From contig NC_013080.1 of assembly GCF_000142805.1 (NCBI RefSeq), positions 1,178,001 to 1,242,000 on the forward strand: a stretch of 64,000 nt of DNA, written 5' to 3'. The position numbers and the translations under genes were made by a program. Below the pieces are notes generated by a model. It saw nothing but the letters and a program-made list of their open reading frames with translations. It did not search any database and was not told the DNA's origin. The stretch comes from Lachancea thermotolerans CBS 6340. Lineage: Eukaryota > Ascomycota > Saccharomycetes > Saccharomycetales > Saccharomycetaceae. Shown here piece by piece: positions 54,767 to 64,000 of this stretch. Within the stretch, counting starts at the first letter, position 1, and every line of letters begins with the position of its first letter.

Positions 54767-56050
54767 TCACAAGGAAGCCAAGGAGTCAAAGAGAACAGAT
54801 ATACTCTCACCATAATGATCACGACGGATGCATTCGGCAAAGATCGAAGACACATCAATCACTACTAGCTTCTTAGAAGACTGTAGCTTCTGCTCGGAAA
54901 TAGGGTAGGTGTTGGTCGAGACAACTTGATGGATAGACGCTGATTGTTCCAACCTTTCAAGGCAGTCACCTGTGAAGACACCATGCGTGGCGACAACATA
55001 CACTTTCTTGGCCCCACAGTTTTTGACTAAATGTTCTGCAGCACTAATAAACGACCCTGGTCTGTCAATCATGTCATCCAGAATGATAGCGGAGCGTCCA
55101 TTAACATTTCCGACCAAAGTGATTAACTTTTCTTGATCGACGAATTCTGGCCCTTCCTCGTCGTCAGAGTCTACAGCGTCGTATGATCCTCCTAAAGCAT
55201 AAGAATCACTGACTGACGACTGAGCTTCTGAGTCGTTCTCTGAATCAGACATTAGAGCATCGTCGGCATAGTCGTCGTCGTCGACAACATGCCCCTTGAC
55301 GACTCTGGCAGTTTGGATCCCATTAGTCAAAATGATGTTTTCCTCCTCGCCGGGGGTCTCGCCAGGTCTGACAATTGGCTTATTTTTTCTTAGCATTGAC
55401 TGTTTTCTAAGCATAAGCTGGTGCCTATTCTTATTCTGTGCGTACAGGTCCTTTGAGCGACGACGGTCAGTGTGGATCATTGCAAAGTTAATCTTCAATG
55501 TGTCTGCCAAAGCAGTGACCCTTTTCGTACCTCCTGGGTTTTTAGAGACCACCACAGCATCCTCGTAGTCTTCGACGTTTTCTCTGATCCATCTGGCCAA
55601 GCTGGGTCCTCCGTACAAGTTGTCAACGGGTTTGCTGAAAAACCCCTGCATCTGAGAGGCATGCAAGTCCATAGAAACAACATGATCAGCTCCCGCCATA
55701 ATTAGCAGATTAGCCAGCATTCTAGCAGTGATGGCACCTCTGTGTTTCTTCATTTTGCACTGCTTGGAGTAAGGAAACTGGGGAATAACAGCTGTGATTT
55801 TCTTGGCGGAACCTCCTCTGCACGCCGAAACCAGAATAAGCAACTCCATAATGTCATCGTTTATAGAGGGCGATCCAGACTGGATTACGTATACGTCCTC
55901 ATCACGAACAGAAACGCCGATTTGGACCGACGTCTCACCATTGGCAAACTTCTTGAGTGTGCATGGAGCTGGTTCAATACCCAGGCGTTGGCACACCAAG
56001 TTGCCCAGTTCAGGGTGGGAATTCCCGACAAACACTTTGCATTTACGCAT
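54767..56050 (-). CDS. PRS1: Ribose-phosphate pyrophosphokinase Prs1
   Basis: PRPP synthetase subunit (ribose 5-phosphate + ATP to PRPP + AMP) for nucleotide, His and Trp synthesis. The first ATG, at 56050, gives MRKCKVFVGNSHPELGNLVC and 427 residues, exactly the length of S. cerevisiae Prs1. Features: GGSAKKITAVIPQFPYSKQ, VVSMDLHASQMQGFF, the non-homologous insertion typical of Prs1 (about 200-305, acidic, Ser-rich) and the PRPP-binding VNGRSAIILDDMIDRPGSF. Prs5 would be longer with two insertions. It lies on the same strand as FAS1, as YKL181W and YKL182W do, but with BER1 between them. Confidence 0.95.
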   Translation of the reverse strand: MRKCKVFVGNSHPELGNLVCQRLGIEPAPCTLKKFANGETSVQIGVSVRDEDVYVIQSGSPSINDDIMELLILVSACRGGSAKKITAVIPQFPYSKQCKMKKHRGAITARMLANLLIMAGADHVVSMDLHASQMQGFFSKPVDNLYGGPSLARWIRENVEDYEDAVVVSKNPGGTKRVTALADTLKINFAMIHTDRRRSKDLYAQNKNRHQLMLRKQSMLRKNKPIVRPGETPGEEENIILTNGIQTARVVKGHVVDDDDYADDALMSDSENDSEAQSSVSDSYALGGSYDAVDSDDEEGPEFVDQEKLITLVGNVNGRSAIILDDMIDRPGSFISAAEHLVKNCGAKKVYVVATHGVFTGDCLERLEQSASIHQVVSTNTYPISEQKLQSSKKLVVIDVSSIFAECIRRDHYGESISVLFDSLASL

Positions 56051-56521
56051 TTCTCGATTATCTGCGTTCAAAGTATCTGATGGACGTGAGCGGTATTCTG
56101 AAGCGATAGAGTTCAGCTTGGGCAGGGAAACTATAGCGGGCAGGGTCCTAAATAGTCAGACACGTTAATTTAACCTTATCTTAGGTTCTTTTAAACCAAC
56201 GGAGATTGTCTTATCTAGGTGTGACCAAAAATTCTCGCAGGCCAAGGAAAAAGCGGTAAAATGCGAAGGGTGCTGAATCCAAATAGACTTGCTGCTTCAA
56301 GTCTAGACGATAGCACACGGAGAAGGGCTCACAGAGGATTCAATCTCATAAATTCAAGAGATGACTTGAAATTGGCGAAGGAGATAAATGGAAAATTTTT
56401 GAGATTTAGTAGTCGATATATAAACGGACAAAGCCTTTTGCACGTGACGTTGCAGAAAATGCAACGTGAACGAAGTCAGACCGATGAGGTTAGCTTGTCG
56501 AGACGGGCTTGATACTTGTCG
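56051..56521. promoter_or_regulatory. PRS1/BER1 divergent region
   Basis: 471 bp. CACGTG at about 56442-56447. An 83-codon plus-strand ORF (56261-56512) starting with ATG ends nine bases before the BER1 ATG. Its Arg-rich product has no recognisable match, so I treat it as chance or a possible upstream ORF of BER1. Confidence 0.4.
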
Positions 56522-57316
56522 ATGACAGAGAGTCTGGAAAGCGGTTTTAGGCAGGTACGCAGAACGAAGGAACCAAGAGGCCAGGTGGGCTTCGATGTTT
56601 CGCTTGCAAAGCACCGAGAAACGGTGCGTAGCTCAGAAATGTTCAAAAACCTGAAAGAACATCTGGAGCCACACAGTAAAGACATTCGTCGAGTAAGATG
56701 TCTGGCGATCGGCAGCTTTCACGAGGAGTTTGCTGCGCTATATCAGCTAGCTCTTCTACTGGAAACTTGCGATCACCTCAAACCTTCAGAGGGAGAGCCA
56801 ATTCGCGTCTCAGTATATGACCCTGTATTCACTACCTCAGACCAAGATTTCATCAAAAACTTGGGACCGGACTGGTCGGTTGATGAAGAAACGCCGTGGG
56901 AACCCAGTGAAGCAAGATATGTGCTTTTCTTCCTGCCGCATGCGCCGCTCGATCTTACCGAGCGCGTGGTGACATTAGATCGTCCTCATCTATGGCTTGC
57001 GAACCACATTGTTAAGCATACAGACAGGTATACCAAGCTTCAGCTCTTTGATAAATATCCTGTTCTTTCAAAATTGCTGAACAGTTTGGTGAATGCTCAG
57101 GAATCCGTGCCCGACAGCGAGTTCAAGCCATTCGTGTCAAGAAAAAACCGTCGCAAGAACAAGACTAGGATTCAAGAGCAAGTCGTAGACTACAGCGCAA
57201 TTCCAACGCATTTTAGCAAATGCAAAATCTTGACCGATTTTAACAACGGAAAGACGCTTGCTGATCAGCCATGGATCAACTCTTTCTCAGATCTGACATT
57301 GCACCTTATCGAGTAG
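56522..57316 (+). CDS. BER1: SRR1-like protein Ber1
   Basis: 264 residues from the ATG at 56522 (S. cerevisiae 274). It contains the SRR1-like domain: VRCLAIGSFHEEFAALYQLA, VSVYDPVFTTSDQDFIKNLG, YVLFFLPHAPLDLTERVV and LWLANHIVKHTDRYTKLQL. S. cerevisiae BER1 (YLR412W) is linked genetically to microtubule function and N-terminal acetylation, but its molecular role is unclear. A basic patch (SRKNRRKNKTR) lies near residue 205. It converges with FAS1. Confidence 0.9.
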   Translation: MTESLESGFRQVRRTKEPRGQVGFDVSLAKHRETVRSSEMFKNLKEHLEPHSKDIRRVRCLAIGSFHEEFAALYQLALLLETCDHLKPSEGEPIRVSVYDPVFTTSDQDFIKNLGPDWSVDEETPWEPSEARYVLFFLPHAPLDLTERVVTLDRPHLWLANHIVKHTDRYTKLQLFDKYPVLSKLLNSLVNAQESVPDSEFKPFVSRKNRRKNKTRIQEQVVDYSAIPTHFSKCKILTDFNNGKTLADQPWINSFSDLTLHLIE

Positions 57317-57756
57317 CGAAAGACTTGATCTTAAGCAACCAGAAGACAAGAAGAAGGCGTCAACATTAAAAGAATGAAAAACTTTCTATATTATATTATC
57401 AGATATATATGTACAATAAATCAACCTCGAATAGTTTCCTGCGAGTCTAATTGAACCTTGTTCATCGAAAGAAGTCCCGTTGCCCCATCAGTTTCCCGAT
57501 TCTGATAGAGCTTAGGAAATAAAGCTCAGAAGATTAGACCACTGTCTCATAAATTAGTTGAACTCCCAATGAGTTAGCGCCCATGCGCGGTGATATTTCC
57601 CAGTACCACCTGCCCATGTAGCGTTAAACATTTGAGAATTGGACTTTATCAGGTTCCTAAGTTAAATTCCGGCAATCTAGTTGTTGGTAGCAAGATAAAA
57701 TTCCCTCAAGAGGGGTTATGATTGGTCCGGTCCGTTCCAGTGCTGAATTCACCGGT
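57317..57756. other. BER1/FAS1 convergent intergenic region
   Basis: 440 bp between convergent stops. TATATTATATTATC and TATATATG near 57387-57412 resemble yeast 3'-processing efficiency elements for BER1. No gene or repeat was recognised. Confidence 0.4.
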
Positions 57757-60700
57757 TTAGTTTTGATACTTCTCCCAGTTTTCCAAGATCTCCTTGACCT
57801 TCTCAGATCCAGTGAGTTCGAAAACATCTTGGAAGTATTCCTTGGTGATCTGGAATGGCTTGGCAGTCAGGTTAGGAATGTATTTTCCAATCAATCTGTC
57901 CGCCTTCACGTTCTCCTTGACAATGTTCTTCTTGAGGAAGTTCTTGAAAGGCTTCACACCATTTCTTAGGTAAGAAGAGTGAAATGGGACGGAAATACCG
58001 CGAAGTGGGATGCATGCAAACCCTCTCTCTAGCTCGATTGGCTGAGGCTTTGCGGTGGATTTCTTGGAGACTTCATCGATAATCTCATTCAAGTGGGACT
58101 CGACGTCTTCTAGAGACATCGAGGCCTGCAGTTTGACAATGTCAATCTTTTGAACCTTGACAAAGTTGAGAACATTAGTCAAAGTGTCCAAAGCTCTCAG
58201 GTCACCAGCAGCAACATACTGCTGGTTCTCAACGTTGTAGTTGACAATTTCAACCAGCCATCCAGTTCTCTTGTCAACGCACTTGACAACAAACTTCAAG
58301 GCATCTTGGTTGAAAGTAGGAGAAACCCTGCCTGGGTTCACAGCAACCATACCATAGTTTGATCTGCCTGAGTCGTCTCTAGGGACAGCCACCTGCATGG
58401 TCATGCCTCTGTAAAACACAACCTCAACAAGCGACTCAATGGACATAACATCGGCTAAGGATGCTAGTGCGGCATATTCACCCAAAGAGTGACCAGCGAA
58501 TGCAGCGTCCGCAGGAATCAATCCCTTAGCCTTCAAGTCTTCGAATGAAGCCTTCTCCATCAAAGTCAGCGCAGGCTGGGTGAATTGGGTAGCAGACAGT
58601 AGGCCAGTTGGGGACTTGAAAGTGTAGGAGGTAGTCTCCTCAGTGATGTCCTTGAAGATTCTTTCAGTCTTTAGCTCGCCATCGACAATGGTCTCAAAGA
58701 TCATTTGAGTGTAGTTTGATTTGATCTTTCTACCCTTTTCACCACCAAAGAAGATTGTCATCTCAGTAGGGTTCTTTCTGACAATCTCCAAAATTGAAAA
58801 CCCGTAGGTTTTCTTGAAGTGGGCGTCAGCTCTATCCCAGACAACCTGGGCGACCTCAGACTTCTCGTACAAGTCCATACCCATACCTTGTTCCTGCGAA
58901 CCTTGACCAGTGAACACGAAAGTAGAAACTGGTTGTTCCACTTCGGCCTCACCGACCATGACGACTTCTTCAAGATCGTTCTTGGTCTCGAACTTGATCA
59001 ATTTACGGCCATTGATCATACCGACATGCTGGATAGAAGTCTTCAGAGGGGTGTTAGGCAAAACCATTCCCACGAACTGACAGGAGTAAGCACGAACCCT
59101 TGAAGACACATTATCAGCAGCCCAGGTCTCAACAAGAGCCCTGACAGCGGCAGAGGAGTACATGCCGTGAGTAATGGTACCTGGTAGGTTGGCGTAGTCA
59201 GCAAAGTGACGAGAGACGTGAATAGGGTTCAAGTCGCCAGACACTCTTGCGTATGGCTCATTCGTGCCAGGAGCTTGAGAGTCCTTAACCGCGATAGGAA
59301 TGGCGTTCTCTAGGTTAACCTTCTGCTCTAGAGTGGATCCATGTCTGTTCAAGTAGTCAATCACTGGGTTGCCGTGAGATTCACCGGCCTCGTAGTCGAC
59401 AACACCGATCTCAACGTTCTCCTTGGTTGGCAACTCCATCTTGATTTTACCTTCACACTTAACGGAGTTAAACACCGTTTCGTTCTTGAAAGTGACAGCA
59501 GTCTCAGTTTCGAAAGTCAAAGTCTTTCCGAGGAGATCAACATCTTCGTCATCCAGTTGGAACCATTCCTTGGAGCGCAAGACTGCAACGTCCTTGGCGG
59601 ACTTGATCTGCACCTGGTAAACTGGCTCAACAACCTTCTGGAAGGTGTTTTCGAAGTCTTCGTATTTGCCACGGTAAAAAAATGATGAGGTAACTTCCAT
59701 GACTGGAGAGCCCTTTCTACTCAGTGTTCCAATAACCTCAACAATCTTTCCGCTTGGCTGGTTCACGACGCTTTTGATCACGGCGTTAGATGAAATAACG
59801 TCGCCCTCTTGTAGAGGCTCGGCACCAGGAATCATTCTGTAGCCGTTGGACATGTGAACCAATTTCAACAAATCACCATCGACAGTCTTGGGGAAGATTG
59901 CCTTGATGATGGCTCTCCAGCCGACAACAATGGCAAAGTCCATAGGGGCCAGAAGTTTTCTACCTGGTCTTGAGACGAAATCCTCGCATTTGTTGCCAAT
60001 GGCGTGGGTGAACTCTGCAATATCCTTTGCGGTGATAGTAACTTCACCACCTTGAATTGGGTTCTTGGGGTCAAAGTCAAGGTTGAATGGCTCGTCAATC
60101 CATAATTTCCAGTACAATTCCTTGATACGGTCGTTGCGTCCGTCCATAACCTCTGCAATTGGAGCGAAACCGTCATCTGGCTGGTACTTGTACAATAGAG
60201 GAAGGCTCACTGGAGTTCCGTCAATTGTTCTGTTTTCAATGAGCTGGAGTTCCATCAAGTTCTCCTTCACCAGTCTCAAAGAAACGGTTGGTTTCAAAGC
60301 ACCCTGAACAGGTTCCAAGAGGGTAATAGTAGTCTTGGAAGCGTCTTCTGGGTTGGAAATTTGAACGACAGAGTTAGCAGTTGGTTTGAACACCTTTTGA
60401 ACTGGATTCTCGGCGTACAGAGAGTCCTGGACAACTCTAGGAGTAGAGAAGAAAGCATGTCTCCAGTTTCTGGTGTTGCCGGCCAATAGTTTGAACCACT
60501 CCACCTTGTCCGTGGAGGCAGAGGCACGGTAAATAATCTTGCCATCAGTTTCAGCGGAGTCGAACTTGACTGTTTCAGGATCTTCACCGCCGAAGTATTC
60601 GACGACTGGAATCTTAGACTCATCACTGTTGTAGTAGTCCTTTAGCAACTTCTGAATGTGACCGTTGTGAACACCATCCATGATGCTTTGGATTGGTTCG

Positions 60701-63700
60701 TCGACCTTGTTAGTAAATTGAGCAGCGACTGGGCCATGCAAGATACATGTTCTTCCAACATCTTGGTCGACAACGGCCTCCAAGTACTCAGATTGCCACA
60801 ACGAATCCTTCTTAAAGAAGAACTCGAATCTGTGGTCTAGCACTGGAACGAAAGGCACAGGCTTCTGTGTGGGTCTTTGGCAAAGAGTTAGGAAGTAGTC
60901 GACATCCTGAGCATTCAAGAACTGGGTTTTCGCAGCAGGGTAGGCATCGAAAATAGCGGTAAGAACCTTTTCGGGCTCTTCGAGCATAGTGTAAGATTGA
61001 ATAATTGAAGCAGTCTTCTTCTTAGTGAAACGTTCTTCGACACGACGCAAAAAGTCACCGGTAAAGTTTCTCCAAGAAACGTCAATCCACTTGTTCTGAG
61101 ATTTCAGGTACATCAATTCAACCATTCTTTCCGCAACCTCTTGGTAGTTCATATCGGTGAGGTCACGAACCTGGCCGTTCACGGTAGCGAACCATGGCTT
61201 TTGGAAATCAGCGTTCAGCTTTCCAATAATGTAGTCCTTTTTAGCATCCAACGCAGGCTGTAGCTTGTTCTTTGGAAGGTTAAAGATGGTTTCATCCAGC
61301 TCTTTCCATAGCATAACACCTCTGGTAGCAAGCTTGTGGATGGGCTCTCCCATCTCGGAACGCACAGTAACAATACCACCAGTTGGCTTCTTGTAAGTTT
61401 GTTCCCATTGTTCATCTGGAACACCAGTGCATGCAGCAATAGCCTTTTTCGCATCAGGGGAGGTCTTGGCTTCCTTAGCGATCATCACTCTAGAGCCGAA
61501 GAGAAAACCGTCGAAAGGCATTGGTGGGTAGTTGAACTTCTTGGACCATTCACCGGTCAAGTAAGGGTATGTGTCCTCAGCGGAACCGAACCCAGAACCA
61601 GCGACAAGGATGATATTAGAGTGTCTTCTAATTTTAGAGTACATCTGCAACATCAAAGCATGGAAGTCCTCGAAGGAATGGTGACCACCGCCTCTACCAC
61701 CGGTCCATTGCAAAACAATAGGGAAATTAGGGTGAGCTTTGGCGATAGTAATCACTTGAGAAATGGCGTCAATAGAACCTGGCTTTAGACCTAAGTAAGT
61801 TAGCCCCAAAGTCTCAATGTATTCACTGGCAACCTCCAAAGATGGAACACCAGCACCGATAGTCAAGGAATGAATTGGGTAGCCCTTCTCTCTCAATTCC
61901 TTGATCATAGGAATACCCCACTGCAACATTCTTGGGTTAACGTAAATCAAGTTGATGGCCAAACCGTAACCCTTCTTTATCTGAGATACTACGCTGTCGA
62001 TGGCACCAATCATGTGCTGTGGAGTGAAGTAGCCACCACCTGCCAACTCAATGGTGTAGCCAGCATTGATAGTAGATGCAACGAAATCTGGAGACACGGT
62101 GCAAGGGGTCATACCAGGAACCAGCAATGGCGCACGGCCCAAGAGTTTAGAGAACTTGGTGTCAACGTAAACCTTGCCAGCCTTGGTCTTCACCAACTTA
62201 GGGTGGTATTCTTTCAGCCAGTTGGGCGAGTACTTCAAACCCTCGGAGGAGATATCGAAAATCTCCTGCTTAAAGCCGAACTCGTCATCCAAGTTCTGCT
62301 CCAAAGCGCCAGCGACAATGACACGGACACCAGTACCATCCTTGTTACGATGAGTCAACACACCAAGACCTGAAGATCCACCTGGGCCGAAGTCCAAGAT
62401 GTGGGTGGCGTGGAAACGGGTTGTGAGTTCCCAGTTGACGGGCAATTTCGTGATACAGAGAGTAATTCTTTCCGCAATGGAGCCGCTGTAGGACCTTAGG
62501 TCCTTGCCGTCGAAGGTATCGTAGACGGGAATCTTCAAGTCGGACGCCTTGAACTCTAGACCAGCATCTTTCAGGTCCTGCTTAATGAACTCGTTAGCGG
62601 GTTCCAAAAGATGGGAGTGGAAAGGAGAAGCGATAGGCAAAAATCTGTTGAAAAATTTGAGCTTTCTCTCACTGTGTGGGATTCTGGCTTGATCCAAACC
62701 AGCTGGAGCCTTGGCCTTTCTGAGTGTCAAATTCAAACCGTACAACGATTGTGGTGGACCAGTGACCACCAAGTTTCTGGCGCCGTTAACCAAAGAAATC
62801 ACAATGTGCTTCTCGGTTGGAAGATGAGCGTTAGTCTGGTCGACGTATTTCTGAACCTGGTCTTTGGTCAAGTTAGAGATCGACAACATAGGAGATGGGG
62901 TACCCTCACCATTCTCGGCTGAGTCCTCTAGCATGGAAGGAGGTAGGGAGGTATTAGGATAGGCTTGGTAACAACGCACGCCGATGAAGAACAATAGAGT
63001 GATAGTCTTGTTCAACGATTCCTCGAAAGACTCCCAAGAGTCAGCTTCGGCGATGGCCACAGCAGTGGCCAAACCCTGAGAGTGACCGGTGGCACCGACC
63101 AAGTGTTCTCTCAACTGGCCAGGAGTCAATCCTAGCACGCGAGCGGTGACAGCGTAATGTACCAGCTGAATCACGCCGATCAAAGGACATGAGATAGGAA
63201 TGGACAGCAGGTAGGTGTTGTCGGGGGTCTTTTCTGGGTGCTGCAGCCATTGCAAGACATCGAAACCCTGGGTGTACACCTTCTCGGTGTCGTCGGTGGA
63301 TCTGACGAGCTCTGCCAACTTGGACGCGGCAGTCTCGACGACGTCAGAGATGATACTGTGGTAGGTCTGGTAGAGTTCGCGCAGCTCTTCAAAGTAGTCG
63401 TCGGTGTTACCTTGGCCGCCGAAAATGGCTACCAGCTGGGAGTCCTTCTTGGCCGCACTCTTGATAAGAGCAGAGTCGGATCTAGTGAAGGGCTTTTGAG
63501 CGGCCACGCGAGCGTTAAAGTAGTTCTTGATTAGCTCCTTGACCTTGTCTAGAGTGGTTGGGTACACGTCCTCGTCAGCCAGCAGCTTCGCTGCCAGCGT
63601 GTGGACGTCGTTGCCCTGCAAATAGCTGGTCTCGAACTCAGCCAGACTGATCTTCAGGACGTCGTCGAACTGGCCTTGCGTAGATGGGTCGACCAACGAC

Positions 63701-63909
63701 GCCACGTAGCCCAAGAACTTGGCGAGCAGCTCCGCAGGAGACGAAGGCTCGTTGTCTGCAACGAAGCCCTCGCTGGCCGCGGGAAGCTGCTTGGAAAACT
63801 GGTCTTGCAGCTGCGATCCTTGGAAGTAGATGGCTGTGGGGACTGGGAGTACGTGCTCGATAGAGCCGTGAGACAAAGTCAGGGCTCTAGTGCTGTTGGA
63901 AGAGCTCAT
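57757..63909 (-). CDS. FAS1: Fatty acid synthase subunit beta Fas1
   Basis: Beta subunit of the cytosolic alpha6-beta6 fungal fatty acid synthase. The product is 2050 residues, one less than S. cerevisiae Fas1. Domains in order: acetyltransferase with [13 protein letters not shown] (about residue 276), enoyl reductase TIM barrel (about 590-900, with [18 protein letters not shown]), dehydratase with hot-dog folds including [19 protein letters not shown] (about 1550), and malonyl/palmitoyl transferase with [16 protein letters not shown] and [13 protein letters not shown] (about residue 1807). The gene is intact. Only 91 bp of upstream DNA are in the window, without a clear element. Confidence 0.98.
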   Translation of the reverse strand: MSSSNSTRALTLSHGSIEHVLPVPTAIYFQGSQLQDQFSKQLPAASEGFVADNEPSSPAELLAKFLGYVASLVDPSTQGQFDDVLKISLAEFETSYLQGNDVHTLAAKLLADEDVYPTTLDKVKELIKNYFNARVAAQKPFTRSDSALIKSAAKKDSQLVAIFGGQGNTDDYFEELRELYQTYHSIISDVVETAASKLAELVRSTDDTEKVYTQGFDVLQWLQHPEKTPDNTYLLSIPISCPLIGVIQLVHYAVTARVLGLTPGQLREHLVGATGHSQGLATAVAIAEADSWESFEESLNKTITLLFFIGVRCYQAYPNTSLPPSMLEDSAENGEGTPSPMLSISNLTKDQVQKYVDQTNAHLPTEKHIVISLVNGARNLVVTGPPQSLYGLNLTLRKAKAPAGLDQARIPHSERKLKFFNRFLPIASPFHSHLLEPANEFIKQDLKDAGLEFKASDLKIPVYDTFDGKDLRSYSGSIAERITLCITKLPVNWELTTRFHATHILDFGPGGSSGLGVLTHRNKDGTGVRVIVAGALEQNLDDEFGFKQEIFDISSEGLKYSPNWLKEYHPKLVKTKAGKVYVDTKFSKLLGRAPLLVPGMTPCTVSPDFVASTINAGYTIELAGGGYFTPQHMIGAIDSVVSQIKKGYGLAINLIYVNPRMLQWGIPMIKELREKGYPIHSLTIGAGVPSLEVASEYIETLGLTYLGLKPGSIDAISQVITIAKAHPNFPIVLQWTGGRGGGHHSFEDFHALMLQMYSKIRRHSNIILVAGSGFGSAEDTYPYLTGEWSKKFNYPPMPFDGFLFGSRVMIAKEAKTSPDAKKAIAACTGVPDEQWEQTYKKPTGGIVTVRSEMGEPIHKLATRGVMLWKELDETIFNLPKNKLQPALDAKKDYIIGKLNADFQKPWFATVNGQVRDLTDMNYQEVAERMVELMYLKSQNKWIDVSWRNFTGDFLRRVEERFTKKKTASIIQSYTMLEEPEKVLTAIFDAYPAAKTQFLNAQDVDYFLTLCQRPTQKPVPFVPVLDHRFEFFFKKDSLWQSEYLEAVVDQDVGRTCILHGPVAAQFTNKVDEPIQSIMDGVHNGHIQKLLKDYYNSDESKIPVVEYFGGEDPETVKFDSAETDGKIIYRASASTDKVEWFKLLAGNTRNWRHAFFSTPRVVQDSLYAENPVQKVFKPTANSVVQISNPEDASKTTITLLEPVQGALKPTVSLRLVKENLMELQLIENRTIDGTPVSLPLLYKYQPDDGFAPIAEVMDGRNDRIKELYWKLWIDEPFNLDFDPKNPIQGGEVTITAKDIAEFTHAIGNKCEDFVSRPGRKLLAPMDFAIVVGWRAIIKAIFPKTVDGDLLKLVHMSNGYRMIPGAEPLQEGDVISSNAVIKSVVNQPSGKIVEVIGTLSRKGSPVMEVTSSFFYRGKYEDFENTFQKVVEPVYQVQIKSAKDVAVLRSKEWFQLDDEDVDLLGKTLTFETETAVTFKNETVFNSVKCEGKIKMELPTKENVEIGVVDYEAGESHGNPVIDYLNRHGSTLEQKVNLENAIPIAVKDSQAPGTNEPYARVSGDLNPIHVSRHFADYANLPGTITHGMYSSAAVRALVETWAADNVSSRVRAYSCQFVGMVLPNTPLKTSIQHVGMINGRKLIKFETKNDLEEVVMVGEAEVEQPVSTFVFTGQGSQEQGMGMDLYEKSEVAQVVWDRADAHFKKTYGFSILEIVRKNPTEMTIFFGGEKGRKIKSNYTQMIFETIVDGELKTERIFKDITEETTSYTFKSPTGLLSATQFTQPALTLMEKASFEDLKAKGLIPADAAFAGHSLGEYAALASLADVMSIESLVEVVFYRGMTMQVAVPRDDSGRSNYGMVAVNPGRVSPTFNQDALKFVVKCVDKRTGWLVEIVNYNVENQQYVAAGDLRALDTLTNVLNFVKVQKIDIVKLQASMSLEDVESHLNEIIDEVSKKSTAKPQPIELERGFACIPLRGISVPFHSSYLRNGVKPFKNFLKKNIVKENVKADRLIGKYIPNLTAKPFQITKEYFQDVFELTGSEKVKEILENWEKYQN

Positions 63910-64000
63910 TGTACAGTTGTGGAAGGTGGTGTGTGGGAAAATAAGTATAAGCCAGACTCGCTAGACTAGAAATTGGGAAACGAAGCGGGAATAGTGCGAG

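Noticed and set aside
54767-56050. PRS5 as an alternative identity for the PRPP synthetase
   Set aside because: The length of 427 residues, the single insertion and the near-identical N-terminus fit Prs1; its neighbour FAS1 also matches PRS1 synteny.
56261-56512. 83-codon ORF between PRS1 and BER1
   Set aside because: Arg-rich, unrecognised product occupying the BER1 promoter and ending just before its ATG; most likely chance.
1-64000. Centromere, Ty/LTR elements, tRNA or CRISPR arrays
   Set aside because: No CDEI-CDEII-CDEIII arrangement, no LTR pair or reverse transcriptase remnants, no cloverleaf and no regularly spaced repeats were found by eye on either strand.

Overview
The window is nuclear DNA of a budding yeast of the family Saccharomycetaceae. 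Proteins match their Saccharomyces cerevisiae counterparts almost end to end. Genes are compact and mostly intronless. The two introns found (UBC9, RPL31) have canonical GTATGT donors and TACTAAC-type branch points. The window interleaves single-copy orthologs of two S. cerevisiae segments produced by the whole-genome duplication (WGD): YDL063C-YDL077C on chromosome IV and YLR390W-A to YLR412W on chromosome XII. The right end switches to YKL181W/YKL182W. Pairs duplicated in S. cerevisiae (BDF1/BDF2, RPL31A/RPL31B) are single here, so the species diverged before the WGD. Lachancea is my best guess from gene order and moderate-to-high GC, but genus is not proven by the sequence.

Layout: SYO1 (3' part), UBC9, PEX19, CCW14, ART10 and ATP10 fill the first 6.4 kb. 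A strikingly GC-rich stretch follows (about 6.5-11 kb) with a small unknown ORF, IDP1, the divergent pair COX8/COX9, a YBR137W-like gene and the 3' half of VPS33. Next come AFG2, CBS1, SKI2, BDF1, YET3, DUS3, SFP1, SEI1, AHK1, BRE1, DUS4 and intron-containing RPL31 (15-40 kb). The last part holds RXT3, a YLR407W homolog, BLS1, VAM6, UTP21, VIP1, CTR3, PRS1, BER1 and FAS1.

Themes: ribosome synthesis (SYO1, AFG2, DUS3, SFP1, DUS4, RPL31, UTP21, several with PAC/RRPE or Rap1/Fhl1 sites), mitochondrial respiration (ATP10, IDP1, COX8, COX9, CBS1), vacuole/endosome tethering (VPS33, VAM6, BLS1), chromatin (BDF1, BRE1, RXT3) and lipid/nucleotide/ion metabolism (FAS1, SEI1, PRS1, VIP1, CTR3). No tRNA, rRNA, transposon, centromere or CRISPR array could be supported.

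Most interesting non-coding signals: a hairpin-dense GC island wedged into the RPL31 promoter; two Mac1-type copper elements before CTR3; a Pho4-type site before VIP1; paired CACGTG sites in several GC-rich promoters; and two perfect AT-rich palindromes about 100 bp upstream of start codons. No clearly new multi-gene system was found.
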